This document shows, one piece after another, positions 23,713 through 37,644 of a stretch of DNA of 64,000 bases. Within the stretch, counting starts at the first letter, position 1; each line of letters starts with the position of its first letter. Made by a program: the position numbers and the translations under genes. The stretch comes from Strongylocentrotus droebachiensis (taxonomy: Eukaryota; Echinodermata; Echinoidea; Camarodonta; Strongylocentrotidae), in assembly GCA_035222895.1 (NCBI GenBank), contig JAVYIG010002234.1, positions 124,001 to 188,000 of the forward strand, written 5' to 3'. The notes beneath the pieces were generated by a model that worked only from the letters and a program-made list of their open reading frames with translations, had not been told where the DNA came from and searched no databases.

Positions 23713-25464
23713 TATACTACTAAATAAAATATCTCAAGAACTCGAAGAATGGATTCTAGTAGCTCTCGTTACAAAATATTAATGATAAAAGAAAAATCAA
23801 TACGAACTTTCTAAAGAAATTCGCACGTTTTCATCAATTTTCATGCATAGTATGCCAATTGATCCCATGTTAGTTTATATGCATGATATGGACAAATCAA
23901 GATGAAAAGTCTATTAGTGCTGCATATCAAGGGGGATGTGGCCAAGATGATGCGGCAAAGAAGACTCGCTGAAAGGTGATGGGAACAGTTTCACCACTAA
24001 CCACTTGGGAACCATACGAGAGCATGAATAAAGACATTCGGGGTCGAAATGAATTAGAGGCTCATAGTACAGAGCGTTAAAACTATTAATATTTAAAAGA
24101 CGGCGAACGAACTTCAGTCAAACCGCACACACTATGTCTACTCCGCTATCCGCTCTCGCCTTAATTATCCTTTTGTCTACCTATCGGTGTATTACTGCCT
24201 GGCTGTCTCTCTGTCTTTCACTCTCAGTTCCTTCTTGATTCTGACTGACTCTTCAAAGATATGCGCTCTTAATCCTGTTGAAGACAAACGCCTCACATGC
24301 GTGTGAGTGACTCCGTTTCTTTGTATTTCCAAGGTACCCTATTTCATGCCATTTAACATTCTGTTTTCCACTTGTAATTTCAAGACGCCCATTGGCATAA
24401 GGAAGTTTGAGAACAATGTTTCCCAGTCAGCTGTCGCTAATGGCTCAGTCACTCAAACCAGTTCGCGCTCTAGATACGTCTGCTTTATCAACCTGTCTAT
24501 TGTGGGGGTTATTGTTGGTTATGAAAGACACCGTCATTGAGACCATTCATTAGTGAATTGATTAATGGGACTCTTTAAGTTATCGCCTTTTTTATACCCT
24601 TGTCATTCTTAATGCCTACACCTCCTTTAACTATTTGTTGAAACCCTACGGCTCCATATCAACCGAGACCAATTAGATGACGAGAAATTCATGATTATGT
24701 GAGCGCAATACACAACACTGAAACTATGTATAATAGAGAAAGGATGATGACGATGCCAATGTTGATGATTCGAACATCTTATGTAGAGCCATATTATTAC
24801 CTGGAGTAGAAGACATGCTCAGAATAGATATGTATAATGTATGAATACTACTACTAATAATAATATCTAAGATGTATATAGCGCTGGTATACAGATACAG
24901 TTTCTTAGCGCTTTACAAACATACGAACTGAAAATTACGGTTAAACTTAAGTGGTTTTTACTGTAACTTTACACCGAATCTTGTCTGATATGCATTTTTT
25001 TCATGTTGAAATGTTTTAAACAATACTTTTATTTCAAACATGTATTATTTATATTCAACCAGCTCGTACTCTTCATCAATCATTTGGTTGTCTGACCCAT
25101 GTCAGCCTGGCACCGATCATCCATGGTCAACACGTCCACTCTACGGCCACTCTGCATCTGAAGAGTCTGATGCAGTTAGAATATCGGTTATCCGAGGTAC
25201 TCTACTGAGAAAGGAGTGCAACACTCGCGAAAAGTGTGAAGTATACTAACTACCCAGTTTCGCCTCTTTAGGATACATATATGGAGTGGAGACAAACTAT
25301 GACAAACCTTGTTTTCTACCAGACAAAGAAAGGATAAACCGGAGAAGTCCAATCGTGACAGGGTTCTTCTTCAAGGAGGGATTACACTTTTCATCGTGCC
25401 CTGGAAAAGTGAAACAGGGGTATTTGTCTGTTGGCAATCTTCAATCTTGTTTATCCCTTGCAAC
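23713..25464. other. Sequence without a defensible gene
   Basis: A 34-codon frame from ATG at 24134 to TGA at 24238 is strongly hydrophobic (MSTPLSALALIILL...) but pyrimidine-rich and unsupported. Frames at 25040-25249 and 25286-25468 have natural-looking composition with several Cys, but no clear splice pair. Confidence 0.45.
24846..24925 (-). mobile_element. Retroelement 3' end with AGCGCTATATAC box, minus strand
   Basis: Seen: minus-strand GTAAAGCGCTAAGAAACTG, then AGCGCTATATACATC, then a TATTATTATTAG(TAG)n tail. The AGCGCTATA box followed by a trinucleotide tail is shared with 48164-48235 and, in looser form, with the LINE end at 8600-8645. It appears to be a truncated member of the same kind of non-LTR family. 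Confidence 0.5.
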
Positions 25465-25545
25465 CTGAACATTTAAGCATTGCAATAGCCCCATTTAAGA
25501 CGTCTTGAATACAGAAATTTTTGACGTTAAAGGTATTGTTTAACA
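25465..25545 (+). repeat. Dispersed repeat, copy 1 of a pair
   Basis: Seen: CCTGAACATTTAAGCATTGC followed by AATAGCCCCATTTAAGACGT and GACGTTAAAGGTATTGTTT aligns in the same orientation with 28026-28101, roughly 70% by eye. The TTAAAGG at 25532 resembles the ends of the TTAA-type MITEs, so this may be the border of a related element. The rest of such an element was not delimited. Confidence 0.4.
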
Positions 25546-28025
25546 ATGTTAAATCTGAGATGTATGGCCATAAGTGCTATCAGCGTCTGTGACATGGTTG
25601 AAGCCCTGAAAAAATTGCGCTTCAAAATGATCATGAAGTGCCTCATAAAACTAAACATCGTTTGCTCATCCATCGTGGTTTGACTACCTCTACTGCAGGT
25701 ATGCTTTTTGAGAGTCTAAATTAAAATGCCGGTCACAGAGACTCATATCTGTAGAATATTCCAACATCAGGGGGAACACAATCGAATACCACTTACCCTC
25801 AACTCAACAAACCAAAAGCAAATAACCTAACGTTTCACGTCGGTTTCATTACCAACGTGAACAGGTTAGAAAGATAATCCTTCAAGGAGAACTCATTGGA
25901 GATTAATATGGTATAAGATCCAAATTTACACTTTTTGTGGTTTGACTCTGGATGACTGGGGTGAACCTTAAAGTGTTTCCACCAATTCTATAATTTGATG
26001 ACGAAGAAAATTCAATTTGAATCATTCGACTAACTTAATGGTTGGAGGCTTCATGCAACTCTCAGGATGATCTTTTCGAGGCCGATTACCTGGACCAACA
26101 TCCTCTATCCGCAAATAGGATTACTTGTTAAAACACATTTAGTTCGATCTCCCAAAGGCGAGACCATCACATTACGATATAAGTCACATCATGACGCTTA
26201 GGTATTTTATCAATTTCTAAGTCTTTGGAGACTTTGTGGTGTAACCTCGCTCAATCAACATATTCCGTAAAATGTTAATGTTTTGGATGAAAAGAAAAAA
26301 AAAAATCATTTAAGGATTTAAGATAAAACCATTGCCCACGACAAACATTCCTCGCATGGTGTAGAAAACCCAACTGATTTGTTTTTTTCCAAGAAGGTAT
26401 TAAATAGAATCACTGCCGCAACCCATTGGAACTCTTAAAATCCTAAAGAATTGATACCTGATCTAATGCCAAGTGTATCAGCATTTAGTTTCCCAGCCCA
26501 AAATTCTACCCGACGGCGTGAAGTTCAATATTCATGACTTGGAGGCATGCATTCCCACGGTTCCGTCTTTTACTAATCTTCTTTCAAGTAATACCGTCCC
26601 TTTCATGACGATTCGCAACCAATCGAGCCCAGTCTCGACGGACTCAATGATTGACACTACCTATATTGCGCAAATAAGATTGCTCTGGACTCTAGAAGTC
26701 GGAAAGAACTAAGCAAAACAAGATGATATTCTACATGTACATGGATATACTGAACGATTCGTCATTATTGGACGGGATCATCATGATTAAAAACTCCGGT
26801 ATGGTAAAGCCACATAAGGGGGAAAGACATTTGGGAATGGACCCAGTTCAAATATAATTTCTTTTCATGTTGCTACACTGCCTATATGACAATTATAATG
26901 AACAAATTCATCTGATAGTACACAAAACAATGATGTATGCACAATGAAACAATGGAAGTTACGTGTGATATAAACAATTCAACTCAGTCGATACAATGTT
27001 GTGTATTATATCTTATCTTGTATTCTCATTGAAGATTTTGTAATGATTAAACACCTATGTATAACATTGCATTAATATTGAAACTAAAGCTAAAAATATT
27101 GCAATACTACTTCTTCTTCTTCTTCTTACCTGAGAATAATTGCAAACGGACTGAAACCCACAAGCGCACCCTCGAGCACACCATGGGATGTAGCTCCTAC
27201 CTCACACGTTCTGATGCTCGTCTATATCTTAGTATGGAATTGTATTTTAACAGGACGCTAGTACAGTATATTAAAAAAAAGGTGTAATGAACAAATTCAA
27301 AATGACAATTGCAATATAGATATATGTAGGTGAACCAGTCAGAGTCTACACGTAGTCATGGAAATAATAGGAAGGTTCTGCTCATAAATTCCAAGTAGGC
27401 TTGAAACATGTACAGATTAGGGACTAAGTTAAAATCAGTGTTATGCTATAAGATTTGTATTTAAGTACAGGTACTGATTGTTATCTTATATCTTACTTAA
27501 ATTTTACCCAAAGTGTTTAACAATAGCACTGGCTTATATCAAAAAACTAAAATCCATTAAACAGTCAGTTAAACTTCGCCTATGAAAAACATACAAAAAC
27601 TGTTGATCAGTAAATACCCATATCTTAGTATTTAGAACTCCGGCAATCATCGACCTACTCTGTTGCACAATAGAAGCACCTGGCCTCTAACACGTTTAGT
27701 ACCATGAAGGTTAAGAGTGTTACTTCCGTACTCGGGTCCATGTTTGTAACTGAGAGAATTAACCTGCCAATGTTAAATATGAACTGCTTTATTATTCAAT
27801 CCAAGCGATGCAAAATATATGCATAATTTTAAAATAAATCATACACTACATTAGCCACTGGGGTGAAATCTATGGTAGATATGAAAGGGTAAAACCTTCA
27901 AAAACATAAATAAATTAAAAATGATAAGTAAAGAAAAAAGGAATAATGGAAAGGAATAATGAAACGGATAGAACGGGAGAACAAGATAAGTAATTATATA
28001 TACACCTTTAAATGTTCCCTTTACT
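25546..28025. other. AT-rich sequence without a gene
   Basis: The frame at 26473-26712 (79 codons) looks compositionally ordinary but matches no family and lacks splice or promoter context. (CTT)n at 27112-27126 is a minor microsatellite. Confidence 0.45.
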
Positions 28026-28101
28026 CTGAATATTGAAGCAATTGCAATGGCCCCATTCAACACGTGTGAAATCTAGAATTTTGTTACGTTAAATTATTTG
28101 T
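28026..28101 (+). repeat. Dispersed repeat, copy 2 of a pair
   Basis: Seen: CTCTGAATATTGAAGCAATT, GCAATGGCCCCATTCAACAC and TTACGTTAAATTATTTGTTC align with the copy at 25465-25545. The pair is diverged and carries no coding signal. An open frame on the minus strand (27851-28063) runs into it and is not regarded as a gene. Confidence 0.4.
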
Positions 28102-28117
28102 TCCATATTTATTGACA

Positions 28118-28189
28118 GAGAGAGAGAGAGAGAGATATGGGGGGGGGGGCTAGGCGTTTATAAGATATTGTGGAGAGAGAGAGAGAGAG
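28118..28189 (+). repeat. Two (GA)n tracts around a poly-G run
   Basis: GA repeats at 28118-28135 and 28172-28189 enclose an 11-base G run near 28140 and a short unique piece. Confidence 0.85.
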
Positions 28190-31039
28190 CTCAGGAGACC
28201 CATATGAAAATTATATGAAGAAAGAGCTAAAAGGATATGGAAGTATCTGTCAAGATCAAATGTGTACTAAAATTAAATCAACAATGGATAGAAATCGAGA
28301 AATAAAAGGAAAATGAGGATATATGTTTCTTGAGCAATAGCACACAAATGGGGGAACATGGGGGAGAAACATTTCAAGCGAAGGGGGGAAAGTGTGAGAG
28401 AAAACAAAAGAAAGAAGGAATTGGAGGTATCAAGATTGTATACACAGTTTCCTATCCTGATAGTACAACAAACTGTCCAGAGTGCATCAAGTCGGTTTGC
28501 CTCTCTCTCTCTCTCACGAGGTTTTCCCGAGGCAATTGGCTTATTTTCAAGTGGATCTGTGGGCAACATTTGAGAAGACGGTGGTTTCAAGAGAAACGTA
28601 AAGTTTCATTAAATTCAGTGTCAAGAACCTCTGTTTGTTGCAGAACTTCTAACTTGTGATGGGAAATCTTTGGAAAGCCTAACCCAAAACACACGACTGT
28701 TCAAACTCTAACACGTCAAAGCGGCCTTGCATTTAGGTAAAATTGTTATTTCCCCATCGTAGAGATCCTCTAATTTTACACAGTGTTCTAAGAATGTTCC
28801 TCATGAATAAAAACAATTTCGTATCCATTACGGAAATGATATTCACTCACAACTCCCTCGTCATAAAAGTCACTTTTGATGGAAAGAGAAGTGAAAATTT
28901 ATTCAAATTATCCCATATTCTATTAAGATTTAGGAAACGGAGCACCGACCTTCTTCAAACATCATCCACACACCATACACAAAGTAAAAGTCAACAATGA
29001 ATTGAAATTACAAGTTTGATGGGCGGATAAATTGTCGAGCAAACCGTATACAATGACGAGTGCAATGACGTTTTGCGCTTTTTTCATTCGTAGGTATTGA
29101 AATGACGAGTTCCAGTATATCTGGTTGCGTAAAGTAAATCGTAAAGCACAAGTTGTTTGCTGGTAACGGCACGTAACACACTTGAAAAGCAACGCATATC
29201 AAACAAACTTTACTTAAAATAGGTATTTCATTCATTAATGAGAGAGGGATCAATTTGAAAATCGTCGGCTATCGAAGAGAAAACTTAAAGGTACATTCCC
29301 TTTTACATGTTGATGCACACGAAAGGGCAGTAGCCGTAAATGTATCAAAATTCTTTTTTGATCATGCACTACTGTCTTATTTTATTTCATTTTGATGTAC
29401 GTATTTGTTTACATGGTTTACGTCTCCTCAACCTTTTTTTCCCGTTCTCTCCTTCCCCTGGCATGTCTGATATATCATTTTTTCCTCATCCAAATAAAGG
29501 TAAACTGATTATGGAATTACAAGGGAATGAATGAAAAGAAACACTACGTTCTCAGACCCATACACGGTAAAAACCAGTGTGTCACACCAGAATAGATCGT
29601 CGTAAATGCAACGTGTTTGTAAAGCAACCACTGCCATCTATTCACTTTGTGGTTAGGTAGACAAGTAAGCATTATTAAGGCATTGACAGTTAACTTAATT
29701 AGCTCCTACCACGTGGGTCCTATGAACCCTCCTTTCTATGTGATATGTATTATCACTTCGATTGCTTTCTTCGCCTCTCTTGCACGGTCGCATTTTGCCA
29801 CACTCGTAATTTTGCAGAAAGAATAGGCATCAATTGAGGGAAACAGTAGTGTAACACAACGGTTTTGAAAAATTACCCAATTCCAGCCTCAATAAGCTCT
29901 ATAAATTTTTTTCTTCACAACAGTATAGATTAATTTTGCACTTAACACGGTACAATATTCTTGATGAGTACAATGTGTAATAAGGACATTAGTTGAGTGG
30001 AATATAAAACAGTTTTTTTTTTTTTAACAGGACAATTCTTCATTTCTAATCTCAATTTTTTGTTTCTCGTTAATTATGGTGATTTTTTCTGGGAGTCTGC
30101 TTTATAATCATGAACAATGCAAATATGTAATCTGTGTAATGTATCAGTCTTTGTACTGTTTTAAAGGAATCTTTTCTCAACAGACCGTGAAGTAAATGAA
30201 TATTTGGAGGGAAAAAAATCGATGAAACGTTTTCCTCTAGACCTATAGCTGATTTCCTGTAGGATTGATAAACAAAATGGAAATGTACCATTCCTCGAAT
30301 GTTTGCAATCAATCAATTATTCTTAGCTTCGCCCCATTACCCCATACGACGTCAAATTACAGATAGACCTATATCAATATCGTAAACAGCGTAACGGAAA
30401 CGTTTCCAAATGCACACCCTTCTATCTCTCTCTTTCTCTTCCTGTCCCGATATATCTTCCTTTATCGAATATCATACACAACAGCTAGAAGGGGTCACTT
30501 CAATTAACCTGCTATGTACATACATTTACACTCAGGGAAAGCATCTATGCGTCTTCGACAAATTTGTTTAATCCAAAATAAATCGGATTTCACTGAGTAC
30601 CGAATATGAATAAGCATTGCTAGGCTACGGCATAACGCGGACTCGTGGCTCAAAGGGGAAGGGAAAGGAAGAGGGAATCATCTCTAGCACTCAAATAATC
30701 TTTCACCGTATTTACTTTGGTGATAATATGAAATGACCAGATTCAATGTGATATTTTTCACAAACTCATGTGTCAAATCATTTATAGATTCAAAATAAAC
30801 CTGAAAAAGGCTGATAAGAGGAAAGTGAGGATTGTAAATTCTCAGACTACCATCATGTGGTATATGGTAACACAAGTTGATTTATGACTTCAGTGGTAGT
30901 TCTTCAACACGCTTATAATATTAGTGCAGCAACAATACCATAGGCCTCGAGTAAAGAAGGGGGGTGGGGAGGGGGGGGGGAGAAATCCCTCAGGATACGA
31001 CCCCATCCATACCCATCAAGTAGCGGGGTTGGAATTTTG
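28190..31039. other. Mixed sequence without a gene
   Basis: Several overlapping frames at 28273-28659 occupy both strands over purine-rich sequence and are not credible. G-rich runs lie at 30960-30981. CTTAAAGGTACATTCCC near 29286 is another unpaired TTAA-type border. Confidence 0.45.
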
Positions 31040-31400
31040 ACACGTCTTTTTGCAATGGTCGAGTTAAATATAGCGTAATCCGCCTCATAACGAAATGAAT
31101 AGTTTCCGCATTGCTGGGCGAGTCAATATTATCCGGTATACATCGAGCAGCCTCGTAATTGTAAGTGGTTTTGTACCATGATCTGCCTCTTGCTGCTAGT
31201 GAATGTGGTTTGAGACAGTATATGATGTTAGCTGTTTATGGAGTAATAAGTAATAAGCTGGCTGGACATGAACGAGCAAGGTGGAAATAATTACCTGGGA
31301 TAAGTAATTTTTCATGAATATTTATGGATGTATCTCACTCTGTGGTGTGAAACTTTGTTTCTAATCAATGAGATGAGGAAAACGTGCTCTTTTGAGGCGA
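31040..31400. promoter_or_regulatory. Candidate cis-regulatory region (speculative)
   Basis: Seen: non-repetitive sequence with CTCGTAATTGTAAG, AGTAATAAGTAATAAGC, AATAATTACCTGGG and TTTCATGAATATTTATGG, that is, homeobox, POU-like and forkhead-like words close together. No coding signal was found. Weak evidence, included because it differs from the surrounding low-complexity sequence. Confidence 0.2.
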
Positions 31401-33253
31401 GGAGGATTGTACTGCCCTGTTAGATCACATCCCCATCCCATGAAGGGGGCCCTTCCTCTTCCTTACGATTCCACCCATTATACATCAGCATCAAATTCTA
31501 ACAAAGTATGAAAAATGTTACCTTATATATATGTACATCTGTATGTATGGATATTTATATCGAATTTACTGCTATATGTTTGCTGTCATATCTTTGGTAC
31601 AGATGTAATTACCATTTTATCTTAATTTTGAGTGCAGTCAGCTGCAACCTCCGTGCCTGAGTCATCCCACTCTGTACATTTATTTAACCGGTTATGTTGT
31701 CATCCTGTCCCTTCGTGAAACAAGTTCGACTCTCGTTCTATCTACTGGCCCCGTCTGTTTGTTATATATTTTTTAAATTTTAGTCACTCCTACTTGCTTT
31801 TGTTAATAACGCCTACATGTTTTAGCTTTATCAAACATTGAAGTGAATCTTAACATCGGAGTTATGCCCACATAAATAAAAAAATAAAAAAATGTTATGC
31901 CTTTAAAATGAAGACGTTATTGATTTAATAATGCTTGGCGTAATTACGAAGTCTGCATGACTTCAAAAGTAATTTGCCTATAACGTGTAATTGGGGTAGG
32001 ATCGCCTCCTGCATCATGCCCGCCAGCCAATCCTCACAATAGCGTTTATTGAAATGAGATTAAAAGAGAGGAACATACCGTTCATTGGCCTAATCGGACA
32101 ACATCACAAATGTCAGTCCTACATTTGATCAAACACATCTCAGTTCAAATCCCATAACGCGATTTTTGTACAGGGATTTCAGAAATAAGTAGGTCACATT
32201 ATAAAGAACAGAACGAGGAGCGCCGAGGGGTATGTGGGACGCTTATCAGCTTGGGCCTCGCACTCCGAAGACAAATAAGGTGGAATGCAGTAACCAGGCA
32301 ATGAATTAAGTACACCACGACCTATAGACCTGGATAAAGGAAGAAATTAATTTCAATAATTCTGATTGAACCATGCGACATCAGGCAATTTGAAGATAAT
32401 GCTCCTCTTTTTCATGGCCGAAAACTGATTTAAGCGGGCTAAACACATGCAGGGTATTGTACGCGGGTTGACAATTGAAATCTGCGAATTAGAATGCAAG
32501 GAAGGTTTTTTCATATCGAATAGATGATGTTCGTGGAAGGTTAACAAAACATGTTTTGATAAATAATGTGGTTAGCATAGTTACTATAAAGGAAAAACAA
32601 CAGCAGCACATGGAAACAGTTTTGATGTATGGATATGCTATCAAATAAACTTATATAGATTCTTGAGAAAGCATTTGACGATTTACGAGAAGAGGGGCAA
32701 AATTTAATGTTAAAGAGAGGCAAATTAAACTGTGTAAACTTCTAAAGACAGTATTCTTGATGCAATACTCGGGAGAGTAACCGAAATAACTATATATATT
32801 CATTGTACTTGGTATTTAGCTTCCAATAAAATGTTGATGTTCATTAAATAAAACAAATACAAATTGATCAACTGAGCCATCAATGTTTTTAAATTTGACA
32901 GATTTTATAAAGCAATTTTTTAAATGTTGAGAAATTTGTTCAAGGGATATGTAGTTTCTTAAAATTCTTGAGAAAATAATTGCTTTACACCCTATGAAAG
33001 ATTGATCGTTATCCGTTTATTTAAACTACAACTTCCAAATTTTAAATACAACCTTTAAGGGCCCCTAAAATAAAAATAAAAACATTTTGAGGCCGACTGT
33101 GTGGATAAATAAATATTCTTCATTATCGTCGCCGGGATCACCCATTCCCTCGAACCTGGTAAATTTTGAACAAAATTCCTCCTAAAAAATCATACTGCCG
33201 TTAGGAAAAAGCGAGAAACAATTGGTAAAAAAGAAAACAAAATGACAGGTACA
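31401..33253. other. AT-rich sequence without a gene
   Basis: A minus-strand stretch at 32353-32490 follows an acceptor-like CTAATTCGCAG and stays open in more than one frame. It could be an exon of the minus-strand gene, but no donor or domain supports it. Confidence 0.4.
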
Positions 33254-33267
33254 TAAATATATATATA

Positions 33268-33304
<37 letters not shown>

Positions 33305-33460
33305 AGAGAGAGAGAGCGAGAGCGAGAGAGAGAGAGAAAGAAATAGAGAGAGTGAGAGAGAAAAAGTGTGTGTGATCGAGAGGGGTAAGCCCACCGAGGG
33401 TGTGTGTGCGCGTGCAACTTCTGTCGTTGTGTGTGTGTGTTTTTGTGTATGTGTATATCA
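33254..33460 (+). repeat. Compound (TA)n-(GA)n-(GT)n microsatellite
   Basis: (TA)n at 33254-33300 runs into (GA)n at 33304-33364, then GT-rich blocks at 33366-33375, 33400-33412 and 33428-33456. Translations on the minus strand are Ser/Leu and Tyr/Ile artefacts. Confidence 0.9.
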
Positions 33461-36400
33461 TCGTTCATCTAAAGGGAAACGTCATAATCAATAAGCTCGA
33501 TTATTTATCCTTGAAAATTAACGATTTGTGTACACTACAATTTAGGACAATTAAAACGACATTTTACCTATCGTAAATTCTCCCTCAAAAGATATTTTTG
33601 TGCTACTTAGAGAGATGAAGGTCATGGATCACAAAAAGGAGACAAATAGCAAATGTAATTCTATGTTAACATTGTCAATATTTTTCAAAACACATTAAGA
33701 GCGAACAAAGAAACAAACACTACAGAACTTGTTGACAGTAACCTGCAAAAATAGAATTTTTAGAGGCTAATCTTTCAAATTATCTTGTAACTTAGAACAA
33801 ATTATAGCAACTGTGACGTAAACCCTGTTAAACGAATGTGGATAATTTGATGATATCAACGACTGTATCTGCACCCCCCCCCCAATCGCTCATCTTTTGT
33901 TCAAACAAATTCTGTTCAGTTTTAAAGGGAAACGTTTCTATATGAACACGTGTTTTTAAATTTAAAAAACAAATAGTTTTGGGATTAGTTAAGATAATTG
34001 TAGGATAAAATATTAATTTCCCTCATTTTATTCTGAATATATATTGATAAAATTGTGCTTTAATATAAAATATATATATAGATAGATTCGTGTATATTTC
34101 AGGCTTTTTTTAAGAGTGCAGGATGTAAAATCACAATTTTAAATCCACAATAATAAAGGCCAAAAGATTTCTAAGAATATTTTTTTTCATTTAAAGCAAC
34201 AGTTTGTAAGTAAATGGTGTTAAGAACATTATTGGTTACAAATACCAAATACTTAATCTATTTTTATTCCACAGTCGTACTTTTTGTTGGCGTCTCAGTT
34301 GCATTCGTCTATGCATCATTCTAAAATCTATTACTCTGGGCACGATAGTCACCGATGTTTATTGAATTGGAAATTACGCTTACGTCACAAAATGACAAAC
34401 TCCGAGTTTCTCGGGCGACTCAACATGAACGCAAGATACATAATCGATCCCTAGGACTGAGAACCGTTTTCTTTTTTCTGCATGAATTAAGATGTCATTC
34501 TCATGAATGAGTCAATTATGATCCAAAGTCGTTACTGATACATCTCCAGGCAAGCCCAGAAGTGCTATGAAAACCAGACGAAGAGATTTCAACCCTCCCC
34601 CCCGTCACGACTTTCAGAGGACGCATCCGAACCCCCCGATTCATAATCTTTATATTTGGACGCCCTAACAATCTGCTGAGGATCGACTTACGCATGGAAA
34701 GATACTATTTAAAGTAAAAGGTGACGTTCTAAATTCGATTGATGAAGCATTGATCCTGGATGTGAAAGCGGCTACACCGTAAGGGTGCAACAGTATATGT
34801 GCACTCACATAGGGCTGGGGCATACTGTTGCTCAGCAAATGCATCACCCTCTCAATTCAGCGAGGATTTTTTTTCTTATGAGAAGAGACCAGAAAATGCA
34901 ATGATGGGAAATGATGGAGCATAGGCCTTTAGATTAATTGAATATCTCCGAATGCGTATCCAAAACGCTGACGATATCAATAAGAAATACGATTTACTAT
35001 ATTGATCTTAGTTACTCCGTGTGAGTGCGCTTGGGTGCGGTATAAAGGGACTGTGGTTGGGCGTTCATGTTTGTATGTGTGAGTATGTGGGGGAATATAT
35101 GGGCGTGCGTGGGTGTGTGCGCGCGAGGGTGAGCGTGTGTGGGGCTGATGGTGGTTGGCTGGTCGAAAATTTACTCATTAATTCCTACTATCGACAAAGT
35201 AGGTATTTTAATAAACAATTTATTGCACTCAATACCTTTCACCGTATATAATAACGGTCTAGTATTTCAATGAAATTCAAATATTGGAATTTTACTTGCA
35301 TTCCGTCACACACAGTTTAATACGTTTTCTACATGATATGTTTGAATTACCAGGGTAGCCTCTTACAGCTCTTCATGAGGGTCCTGGAATAATTTTAAAA
35401 CCTTGGCTTAGCCTGACTGCCATGATACAGCGCTCAAACATTCAGGGAATCTTTTCCTACTGGGAGCCCATTCACCTCACCCGCGTGGAGAGTTAATGAA
35501 TTCAGTAAAAAGGATAAATGTGGAAATTGTTCTAACTTAATCTTATCAAATCAACTTAAGACCAAACTTAAACTAAGCGTCCGGTGTAAATTTTAGTAGA
35601 ATAGTAGCTCTTGATCGTAACTTGGATTATAATGTGATGAGGTAACGTAATCCAGACATTGCTTTCTCCTTGAAGACACCAACAGTCATAACTATCACAG
35701 ATGTAAAATGTCAAAGAAACTATGTAAATTACCACATGAGTTGTTCAACATACACGTTCATACTATAGTACTTGGCCTCCGATAAAATAATAAGTCGCTC
35801 TGCGCTTAAAGGGGGTACCATAAGTCGATAGTAGCCACCACAGATTAAGTGACAAGCCCTATCTTTTATCAGGCCCGCGGTACATCCGAGACAGGGAGTG
35901 AATCAAGAGATGTTGTTGCATGTTCAAGGGACAGAGCCTCCTCTGTCCAGGGATCTCCAGGCTCTGTCCGTCTTTGAGGGTCATCTTATTTTACAGAAAA
36001 CAAGTGGGTATTTTTTGTAATTATATCTCTTTGTTTTCCTCAACTTTCCCACAAGTTTATAGCCTGCGGTTTAACACTTGTTCGCGTGTTGTATTCAGTG
36101 ATATCTGAAGCTTAACATCCGATATCCGTTTCATATTCGCTTCTGATCGATCCATGGCGTACGGGTATTATGTCGATAATCACTGATGTCAGAAAACTCA
36201 CGATATTGATAAATTTTTTTCTTTCCTATGTTTATTTACCCTTCACTTTTTTTTTATTTTATTAGAAATACTAATTTAGGAATTTCCACTGAAAGAACTA
36301 GGCGAAAGAGGACCGTTTGCACAGGCTTAGGTTGTCATAGAAATCTGTCACGCAAGAAGAAAGAATAAAGAACCCCCCCCCACATACACACCCTAACACA

Positions 36401-37644
36401 CATCTACATACATACCCACACTGTGTATATATATACAAAATAATTATATACAAGTGTGTGTAATAACCCCGAAATATCAACATGAAAGTGTCAACAGTAT
36501 TATTATAATTATTATGACGAAGTATTAACAGACAAGGAAAGGGAAAGGAGAAAATAGACAGAGAGAGAGAGGGGAAAATTGGTGATTAGGGTTGTAGATA
36601 ATTTGAAAAAAGTGGTACTCCGGCGGAGGTAAGTTACTTTTCACTCGCAAGCGACACTAACACGTTCCTCCTTGTCTCCTTTCTCTCTATGACATAGACA
36701 TCTTCTTTTTCAATCGACACAAAATATCCTTGGGGGTTCGACTCAAGAATGAGGGGTAATTGACCCCTTGGGTGCAGTCCATCTTCATAACCTGGCTTAC
36801 ATATCTCATTTCTTCGCAATACGAAGAAAAAGACATGCCGTATGAATATTGACTAGCCGGTGTTAACATGTTCTGCCATTGACCTACTAATAATTTATAT
36901 TGGCATGTCAATAGTGCATTAATTGGGTAGCTTTTTCGGGATGCATGGCACATTACCCCTATGCATCAATTTTCATTTCTTATTGGGAATATATTATGGT
37001 ATATTGACTAATTAAATCGTGCTCAGGATGTAGCCAGACTTTCTAGGTTAATTTCTCACGAACTGCACATAAATATTACAGAGCAATATCAACATGGTCG
37101 TAAACTCTTTTAAGAAATCAGCTTCAGGTCAACTACCCCTTTAGTATTGTCTATCGTGCTAACATAGGTGACGCACAAGCCTTCGAAACTTTCCTTAGGT
37201 TGATATTTGAAAATCTTTGTGATAATGTTTGTCGTTTGAGACGTGCATTGCCCTCAACAACACTGAACAAAATCAATGAATATGCTAATTCTACACGTAG
37301 AAGTTGGCTAAGCACAAAACTACATTAAATATTAATCGCCTTTCGTCTTTGCAATCTTTACATCCCCATTCACCCCATAAACTAGAAAGTAAAAAAGAAA
37401 TTAGCGAATGGCGAGCAAGACATATCCTTACCGTCAAGACTCGTGTTGTCTGAAACCTATTAACCCATTATTAAGAGCTCGATTAGGAGATCATCATCGA
37501 CCGACAAAGCTGTTCAATGATTACGTTTCGGAGTCATTAAACAGCGATGGAGACTTTGTTTATTGGCGTTTTGTTGTGAATAATTGACGAGGCTAGTTCT
37601 TTTGGAATGAAATGTAAATTTACTAACATGCAGATGGAGATTAA
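33461..37644. other. Mostly AT-rich sequence; one candidate exon
   Basis: Includes the GT-rich patch at 35050-35150, small C runs (33873, 36373), a short GA tract (36558-36572) and the candidate minus-strand exon at 36634-36791. Nothing else stands out. Confidence 0.4.
35050..35150 (+). repeat. GT/G-rich low-complexity stretch
   Basis: Degenerate GTG/GTGC repeats, including GTGCGCGCGAGG. The short frame across it (35021-35251) is Cys/Gly/Val-rich and not credible as a protein. Confidence 0.7.

Noticed and set aside
24134-24238. Short hydrophobic frame resembling a signal peptide
   Set aside because: Pyrimidine-rich sequence easily gives Leu/Ser strings; no promoter, no ATG depletion upstream and only a weak GTGTAT donor.
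28330-28659. 109-codon plus-strand frame
   Set aside because: Frames on both strands overlap over purine-rich sequence; no domain or splice context.
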